The notes under the pieces were generated by a model that was not told where the DNA came from, did not search any database, and saw only the letters and a program-made list of their open reading frames with translations. This document shows, piece by piece, positions 56,111 through 64,000 of a DNA stretch of 64,000 nt (its first letter is position 1; each line of letters starts with the position of its first letter). Made by a program: the position numbers and the translations under genes. Source of the stretch: Paragorgia papillata. Lineage: Eukaryota; Cnidaria; Anthozoa; Scleralcyonacea; Coralliidae. Where the stretch lies: assembly GCA_035771165.1 (NCBI GenBank), contig JAWNZC010000328.1:243607-307606 (forward strand). The letters run 5' to 3'.

Positions 56111-56504
56111 GTTTTTTCATTTTCGGTGATTTCGGATTGGAATGTGAAATGATGGAAAAAGGAATAAAGTTCACGGTTTCTGAGGTCATGAAGTTTATTT
56201 GGTTCTGGTACGATCACAGTAGGGGTTCACAGAAATTCGATAACATCGTTCCATAAACCTGGATATTTCATTCAGAACGTTCTGGTTCTATAAAATGTTA
56301 CTCGTTAAAGTAATGCCCCTAGATCACTATGTATTGGTCTGCTTATTCGACATTGGTTTTGTTCCAATGAACTAGAAAAAGTATTTGGGTTGTGGTTGAA
56401 TACTAATCTGATCAAATATATACTGATGCAAAATCATGGAAACTGAAAAGAACTATTATTATTAGGTACGAGTAAACTAGGGCAGGATGGTAGGGCAACT
56501 AGGG
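56111..56504. other. unique spacer
   Basis: About 390 bases between two repeat arrays with no supported gene or element. Confidence 0.4.
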
Positions 56505-59500
56505 CATTGGCTGTATTAATTATCTTTGTCTTGTGTAACCCGGCCCCTTTCTTGTCTGTATTAATTACAATTGCCTTGTGTAACCCGGGCCCTTTCTTGC
56601 CTGTATTAATTACCATTGTCTGTATGAATTACCATTGTCTTGTATTAATTACCATTGTCTTGTGTAACCCGGGCCCTTTCTTGGCTGTATTAATGACCAT
56701 TGTCTTGTGTAACCCAGCACCTTTCTTGGCTGTATTAATTACCATTGTCTTGTATTAATTACCATTGTCTTGTGTAACCCAGGCCCCTTTCTTGTCTGTA
56801 TTAATTACCATTGTCTTGTGTATTAATTACCATTGTCTTGTGTAACCCGGCCCCTTTCTTGTCTGTATGAATTACCATTGTCTTGTATTAATTACCATTG
56901 TCTTGTGTAACCCAGCACCTTTCTTGTCTGTATTAATTACCATTGTGTTGTATTAATTACCATTGTCTTGTATTAATTACTATTGTCTTGTATTAATTAC
57001 CATTGTCTTGTATTAATTACCATTGTCTGTATTAATTACCATTGTCTTGTATTAATTACCATTGTCTTGTATTAATTACCATTGTCTTGTGTAACCCGGC
57101 CCCTTTCTTGTCTGTATTAATTACCATTGTCTGTATTAATTACCATTGTCTTGTATTAATTACCATTGTCTTGTATTAATTACCATTGTCTTGTGTAACC
57201 CGGCCCCTTTCTTGTCTGTATTAATTACCATTGTCTTGTATTAATTACCATTGTCTTGTATTAATTACCATTGTCTTGTGTAACCCGGCCCCTTTCTTGT
57301 CTGTATTAATTACCATTGTCTGTATTAATTACCATTGTCTTGTATTAATTACCATTGTCTTGTATTAATTACCATTGTCTTGTGTAACCCGGGCCCTTTC
57401 TTGGCTGTATTAATGACCATTGTCTTGTGTAACCCAGCACCTTTCTTGGCTGTATTAATTACCATTGTCTTGTATTAATTACCATTGTCTTGTGTAACCC
57501 AGGCCCCTTTCTTGTCTGTATTAATTACCATTGTCTTGTGTATTAAATTACCATTGTCTTGTGTAACCCGGCCCCTTTCTTGTCTGTATGAATTACCATT
57601 GTCTTGTATTAATTACCATTGTCTTGTGTAACCCAGCACCTTTCTTGTCTGTATTAATTACCATTGTGTTGTATTAATTACCATTGTCTTGTATTAATTA
57701 CCATTGTCTTGTATTAATTACCATTGTCTGTATTAATTACCATTGTCTTGTATTAATTAGCATTGTCTTGTATTAATTACCATTGTCTTGTGTAACCTGG
57801 CCCCTTTCTTGTCTGTATTAATTACCATTGTCTGTATTAATTACCATTGTCTTGTATTAATTACCATTGTCTTGTATTAATTACCATTGTCTTGTATTAA
57901 TTACCATTGTCTTGTGTAACCCGGCCCCTTTCTTGTCTGTATTAATTACCATTGTCTTGTATTAATTACCATTGTCTTGTATTAATTACCAGTGTCTTGT
58001 ATTAATTGCTATTGTCTTGTATTAATTACCATTGTCTTGTATTAATTACCATTGTCTTGTATAACCCGGCCCCTTTCTTGTCTGTATTAATTACCATTGT
58101 CTTGTATTAATTACCATTGTCTTGTATTAATTACCAGTGTCTTGTATTAATTACTATTGTCTTGTATTAATTACCATTGTCTTGTATTAATTACCATTGT
58201 CTTGTATAACCCGGCCCCTTTCTTCTCTGTATTAATTACCATTGTCTTGTATTAATTACCATTGTCTTGTGTAACCCGGGCCCTTTCTTGGCTGTATTAA
58301 TTACCATTGTCTTGTATTAATACCATTGTCTGTATTAATTACCATTGTCTTGTGTAAGCCGGCCCCTTTCTTGTCTGTACTAATTACCATTGTCTTGTAT
58401 AACCCAGTCCCTTTCTTCTCTGTATTAATTACCATTGTCTTGTATTAATTAGCATTGTCTTGTGTAACCCGGCCCCTTTCTTGTCTGTATTAATTACCAT
58501 TGTGTTGTGTATTAATTACCAGTGTCTTGTATTAATTACCATTGTCTTGTATAACCCGGTCCTTTTCTTCTCTGTACTAATTACCATTGTCTTGTATTAA
58601 TTACGATTGTCTTGTGTAACCCGGCCCCTTTCTTGTCTGTATTAATTACCAGTGTCTTGTATTAATTACCATTGTCTTGTATTAATTACCATTGTCTTCT
58701 GTAACCCGGGCCCTTTCTTGGCTGTATTAATTACCATTGTCTTGTATTAATACCATTGTCTCTATTAATTACCATTGTCTTGTGTAAGCCGGCCCCTTTC
58801 TTGTCTGTACTAATTACCATTGTCTTGTATAACCCAGTCCCTTTCTTCTCTGTATTAATTACCATTGTCTTGTATTAATTAGCATTGTCTTGTGTAACCC
58901 GGCCCCCTTTCTTGTCTGTATTAATTACCATTGTGTTGTGTATTAATTACCAGTGTCTTGTATTAATTACCATTGTCTTGTATAACCCGGCCCTTTTCTT
59001 CTCTGTACTAATTACCATTGTCTTGTATTAATTACGATTGTCTTGTGTAACCCGGCCCCTTTCTTGTCTGTATTAATTACCAGTGTCTTGTATTAATTAC
59101 CATTGTCTTGTGTAACCCGGGCCCTTTCTTGGCTGTATTAATTACCATTGTCTTGTATTAATACCATTGTCTCTATTAATTACCATTGTCTTGTGTAAGC
59201 CGGCCCCTTTCTTGTCTGTATTAATTACCATTGTCTTGTATTAGTTAGCATTGTCTTATGTAACCCAGCCCCTTTCTTGGCTGTATTAAATACCATTGTC
59301 TTGTGTATTAATTAGCATTGTCTTGTGTAGCCCAGCCCCTTTCTTGTCTGTATTAAATACCATTGTCTTGTGTATTAATTAGCATTGTCTTGTGTAGCCC
59401 GGGCCCTTTCTTGGCTGTATTAATTACCATTGTCTTGTATTAATACCATTGTCTGTATTAATTACCATTGTCTTGTGTAAGCCGGCCCCTTTCTTGTCTG

Positions 59501-62500
59501 TACTAATTACCATTGTCTTGTATAACCCAGTCCCTTTCTTCTCTGTATTAATACCATTGTCTGTATTAATTACCATTGTCTTGTGTAAGCCGGCCCCTTT
59601 CTTGTCTGTACTAATTACCATTGTCTTGTATAACCCAGTCCCTTTCTTCTCTGTACTAATTACCATTGTCTTGTATTAATTACGATTGTCTTGTGTAACC
59701 CGGCCCCTTTCTTGTCTGTATTAATTACCAGTGTCTTGTATTAATTACCATTGTCTTGTATTAATTACCATTGTCTTGTGTAACCCGGGCCCTTTCTTGG
59801 CTGTATTAATTACCATTGTCTTGTATTAATACCATTGTCTGTATTAATTACCATTGTCTTGTGTAAGCCGGCCCCTTTCTTGTCTGTACTAATTACCATT
59901 GTCTTGTATAACCCAGTCCCTTTCTTCTCTGTATTAATTACCATTGTCTTGTATTAATTAGCATTGTCTTGTGTAACCCGGCCCCTTTCTTGTCTGTATT
60001 AATTACCATTGTGTTGTGTATTAATTACCAGTGTCTTGTATTAATTACCATTGTCTTGTATAACCCGGCCCTTTTCTTCTCTGTACTAATTACCATTGTC
60101 TTGTATTAATTACGATTGTCTTGTGTAACCCAGCCCCTTTCTTGTCTGTATTAATTACCAGCGTCTTGTATTAATTACCATTGTCTTGTATTAATTACCA
60201 TTGTCTTGTGTAACCCGGGCCCTTTCTTGGCTGTATTAATTACCATTGTCTTGTATTAATACCATTGTCTCTATTAATTACCATTGTCTTGTGTAAGCCG
60301 GCCCCTTTCTTGTCTGTACTAATTACCATTGTCTTGTATAACCCAGTCCCTTTCTTCTCTGTATTAATTACCATTGTCTTGTATTAATTAGCATTGTCTT
60401 GTGTAACCCGGCCCCTTTCTTGTCTGTATTAATTACCATTGTGTTGTGTATTAATTACCAGTGTCTTGTATTAATTACCATTGTCTTGTATAACCCGGCC
60501 CTTTTCTTCTCTGTACTAATTACCATTGTCTTGTATTAATTACGATTGTCTTGTGTAACCCGGCCCCTTTCTTGTCTGTATTAATTTACCAGTGTCTTGT
60601 ATTAATTACCATTGTCTTGTGTAACCCGGGCCCTTTCTTGGCTGTATTAATTACCATTGTCTTGTATTAATACCATTGTCTCTATTAATTACCATTGTCT
60701 TGTGTAAGCCGGCCCCTTTCTTGTCTGTATTAATTACCATTGTCTTGTATTAGTTAGCATTGTCTTATGTAACCCAGCCCCTTTCTTGGCTGTATTAAAT
60801 ACCATTGTCTTGTGTATTAATTAGCATTGTCTTGTGTAGCCCGGCCCCTTTCTTGTCTGTATTAAATACCATTGTCTTGTGTATTAATTAGCATTGTCTT
60901 GTGTAGCCCGGGCCCTTTCTTGGCTGTATTAATTACCATTGTCTTGTATTAAGACCATTGTCTGTATTAATTACCATTGTCTTGTGTAAGCCGGCCCCTT
61001 TCTTGTCTGTACTAATTACCATTGTCTTCTATAACCCAGTCCCTTTCTTCTCTGTATTAATTACCATTGTCTTGTATTAATTAGCATTGTCTTGTGTAAC
61101 CCGGCCCCTTTCTTGTCTGTATTAATTACCATTGTGTTGTGTATTAATTACCAGTGTCTTGTATTAATTACCATTGTCTTGTATAACCCGGCCCTTTTCT
61201 TCTCTTGTACTAAATTACCATTGTCTTGTATTAATTACGATTGTTCTTGTGTAACCCGGCCCCTTTCTTGTCTGTATTAATTACCAGTGTCTTGTATTAA
61301 TTACCATTGTTTTGTATTAATTACCATTGTCTTGTGTAACCTGGGCCCTTTCTTGGCTGTATTAATTACCATTGTCTTGTATTAATACCATTGTCTCTAT
61401 TAATTACCATTGTCTTGTGTAAGCCGGCCCCTTTCTTGTCTGTATTAATTACCATTGTCTTGTATTAGTTAGCATTGTCTTGTGTAACCCAGCCCCTTTC
61501 TTGGCTGTATTAAATACCATTGTCTTGTGTATTAATTAGCATTGTCTTGTGTAGCCCAGCCCCTTTCTTGTCTGTATTAATTACCATTGTCTTGTGCATT
61601 AATTACCATTGTCTTGTGTAGCCCGGCCCCTTTCTTGTCTGTATTAATTACCATTGTCTTGTGTATTAATTACCATTGTGTTGTGTAACCCGGCCCCTTT
61701 CTTGTTTGGTATTAATTACCATTGTCTTGTGTAGCCCGGCCCTTTCTTGTCTCTATTAATTACCATTGTCTTGTGTATTAATTACCATTGTCTTGTGTAG
61801 CCCGGCCCCTTTCTTGTCTGTATTAAATACCATTGTCTTGTGTATTAATTACCATTGTCTTGTGTAGCCCCGGCGCCTTTCTTGTCTGTTACTAATTACC
61901 ATTGTCTTGTATTAATTACCATTGTCTTGTGTAACCTGGCCCCTTTCTTGTCTGTATTAATTACCATTGTGTTGTGTATTAATTACCATTGTCTTGTATA
62001 CACCGGCCCTTTTCTTCTCTGTCCTAATTACCATTGTCTTGTGTAACCCGGCCCTTTTCTTCTCTGTACTAATTACCAGTGTCTTGAATTAATTACCATT
62101 GTCTTTGTGTAACCCGGCCCCTTTCTTGTCTGTATTAATTACCAGTGTCTTGTATTAATTACCATTGTCTTGTATTAATTACCATTGTCTTGTGTAACCC
62201 GGGCCCTTTCTTGGCTGTATTAATTACCATTGTCTTGTATTAATACCATTGTCTCTATTAATTACCATTGTCTTGTGTAAGCCGGCCCCCTTTCTTGTCT
62301 GTATTAATTACCATTTATCTTGTGTATTAATTAGCATTGTCTTGTGTAGCCCGGCCCCTTTCTTGTCTGTATTAAATACTATTGTCTTGTGTATTATTAG
62401 CATTGTGTTGTGTAGCCCGGCCCCTTTCTTTTCTGTATTAAATAGCATTGTCTTGTGCATTAATTACCATTGTCTTGTGTAGCCCGGCCCCTTTCTTGTC

Positions 62501-64000
62501 TGTATTAATTACCATTGTCTTGTGTATTAATTACCATTGTCTTGTGTAACCTGGCCCTTTCTTGTCTGTATTAATTACCATTGTGTTGTGTAACCCGGCC
62601 CCATTCTTGTCTGTATTAATTACCAGTGTCTTGTATTAATTACCATTGTCTTGTATTAATTACCATTGTCTTGTGTAACCCGGGCCCTTTCTTGGCTGTA
62701 TTAATTACCATTGTCTTGTATTAATACCATTGTCTCTATTAATTACCATTGTCTTGTGTAAGCCGGCCCCTTTCTTGTCTGTATTAATTACCATTGTCTG
62801 TGTATTAGTTAGCATTGTCTTGTGTAACCCAGGCCCCTTTCTTGGCTGTATTAAATACCATTGTCTTGTGTTAATTAGCATTGTCTTGTGTAGTCCAGCC
62901 CCTTTCTTGTCTGTATTAAATACCATTGTCTTGTGTATTAATTACCATTGTCTTGTGTAGCCCGGCCCCTTTCTTGTCCTGTATTAAATACCATTGTCTT
63001 GTGTATTAATTACCATGGTCTTGTGTAGACCGGCCTCTTTCTTGTCTGTACTAATTACCATTGTCTTGGGTAGCCCGGCCCCTTTCTTGTCTGTATTAAA
63101 TACCATTGTCTTGTGTATTAATTACCATTTGTCTTGTGTAGCCCGGCACCTTTCTTGTCTGTATTAAATACCATTGTCTTGTGTATTAATTACCATTGTC
63201 TTGTGTAGCCAGGCCCCTTTCTTGTCTGTATTAATTACCATTGTCTTGTGTATTAATTACCATTGTCTTGTGTAGCCCGGCCCCTTTCTTGTCTGTACTA
63301 ATTACCATTGTCTTGTGCATTAATTACCATTGTCCTGTGTAGCCCGGCCCCTTTCTTGTCTGTATTAATTACCATTGTCTTGTGTATTAATTACCATTGT
63401 CTTGTGTAACCCGGGCCCTTTCTTGGCTGTATTAATTACCGATTGTTCTTGTATTATATACCATGTGTCTATATTTAATTAGCCGATTGTCTATTGTGTA
63501 AGCGGGCCCCTTTCCTTGTCTGTATTAATTTACTCATTATCTTGTGTATTAATTAGCATTGTCCTGTGTAGCCCGGCCCCTTTCTTGCTCTCTGTTATAT
63601 AAATACTATTGTATCTTGTGTATTAATTAGCATTGTGTGTGTGTAGCCACGGCCCCTTTCTTTTACTGGTAATTAAATAGGCAGTTGTCTTGTGCATTAA
63701 TTACCATTGTGTATGTGTAACCCACCCGGCCCTCTTTCTTGTCTGTATTTAATTACCATTGTGCTTGTGTATTAATTTACGACATTAGTGTTGTGTAACC
63801 TTGGGCCCCTTTTCCTTGGTCTGTATTAATTACCTATTGTGATTGTGGTAACCCGGACCGGCCATTCTTGTCTGTATTAATTACCAGTGTCTTGTATTAA
63901 TTAACTTTGTCTTTGTATTTATTTTCCTTGTCTTGTGTAACCCGGGCCCTTTCTTGGCTGTATAGTAGTACCTTTGTTCTGTATTAATACCATTGTCTCT
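56505..64000. repeat. composite 20/45-bp minisatellite with multi-level higher-order repeats
   Basis: Two interchangeable modules: a 20-bp one (ATTAATTACCATTGTCTTGT) and a 45-bp one that adds GTAACCCGGCCCCTTTCTTG and TCTGT. In the left part a block repeats at exactly 720 bp (56641 vs 57361). In the right part blocks of about 415-430 bp repeat and are themselves duplicated at about 1509 bp (59241 vs 60750). The array runs off the window; quality falls after about 63430. Confidence 0.96.

Noticed and set aside
55440..56256. Leu/Phe/Ser/Cys-rich frames resembling membrane proteins
   Set aside because: They arise from T-rich degenerate repeats; overlapping frames look equally hydrophobic and no initiation or splice context is seen.

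Overview
The window looks like nuclear DNA of an invertebrate animal, most likely an anthozoan cnidarian (coral or sea anemone). The reasons are AT-rich DNA, intron-rich animal cell-cycle genes, a single-exon class A GPCR lying inside an intron, and many short palindromic (foldback) elements together with 5S- and tRNA-derived SINEs of the kind common in anthozoan genomes. The species assignment is an inference; the gene identities rest on reconstructed exons.

Genic half (1-28 kb). The last three exons of PPM1G, a PP2C-type protein phosphatase, end at 666 (+). MCPH1 (microcephalin) follows on the + strand from 2095 to 19260; I could reconstruct 17 exons that stay in one reading frame (641 aa, three BRCT domains). 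Its sixth intron is almost entirely a 1.9-kb GAT/GGT repeat, and its eighth intron carries an intronless GPCR on the minus strand (8888-9790). Converging on MCPH1 from the minus strand are an unrecognised five-exon gene (24795-21176, 292 aa) and, behind it, geminin (GMNN, 27797-25471, six exons, 250 aa). Geminin and microcephalin both act in cell-cycle and replication control, but I see nothing showing that their adjacency is functional. Introns and spacers are packed with MITE and foldback insertions, several with clear target-site duplications and one with 153-bp terminal inverted repeats that I read as identical.

Repeat half (28-64 kb). No protein gene could be supported here. Between 28.6 and 42.2 kb there is a series of exon-like blocks in + orientation, each bounded by AG and GT splice signals. 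Two families of these blocks are serially duplicated, and all carry stop codons, so this looks like a spliced non-coding RNA locus built by exon-intron duplication. The rest is a succession of unrelated tandem arrays: a 72-82 bp satellite (29.6-34.0 kb), a 45+50 bp dimer array (41.0-41.7 kb), twelve copies of a 662-bp unit (42.3-50.3 kb) enclosed by the ends of a foldback or Helentron-like element, a 36-bp minisatellite (50.8-52.1 kb), a 48-bp minisatellite (52.2-53.2 kb), AT microsatellites (53.5-54.6 kb), a long-stem hairpin (55.1-55.2 kb), a T-rich degenerate repeat (55.4-56.1 kb) and a 20/45-bp composite minisatellite with at least three levels of higher-order repeat (56.5 kb to the end). 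The last ~570 bases are full of indels, as expected for a poorly polished contig end. The long open frames in this half are by-products of repeat periods divisible by three.
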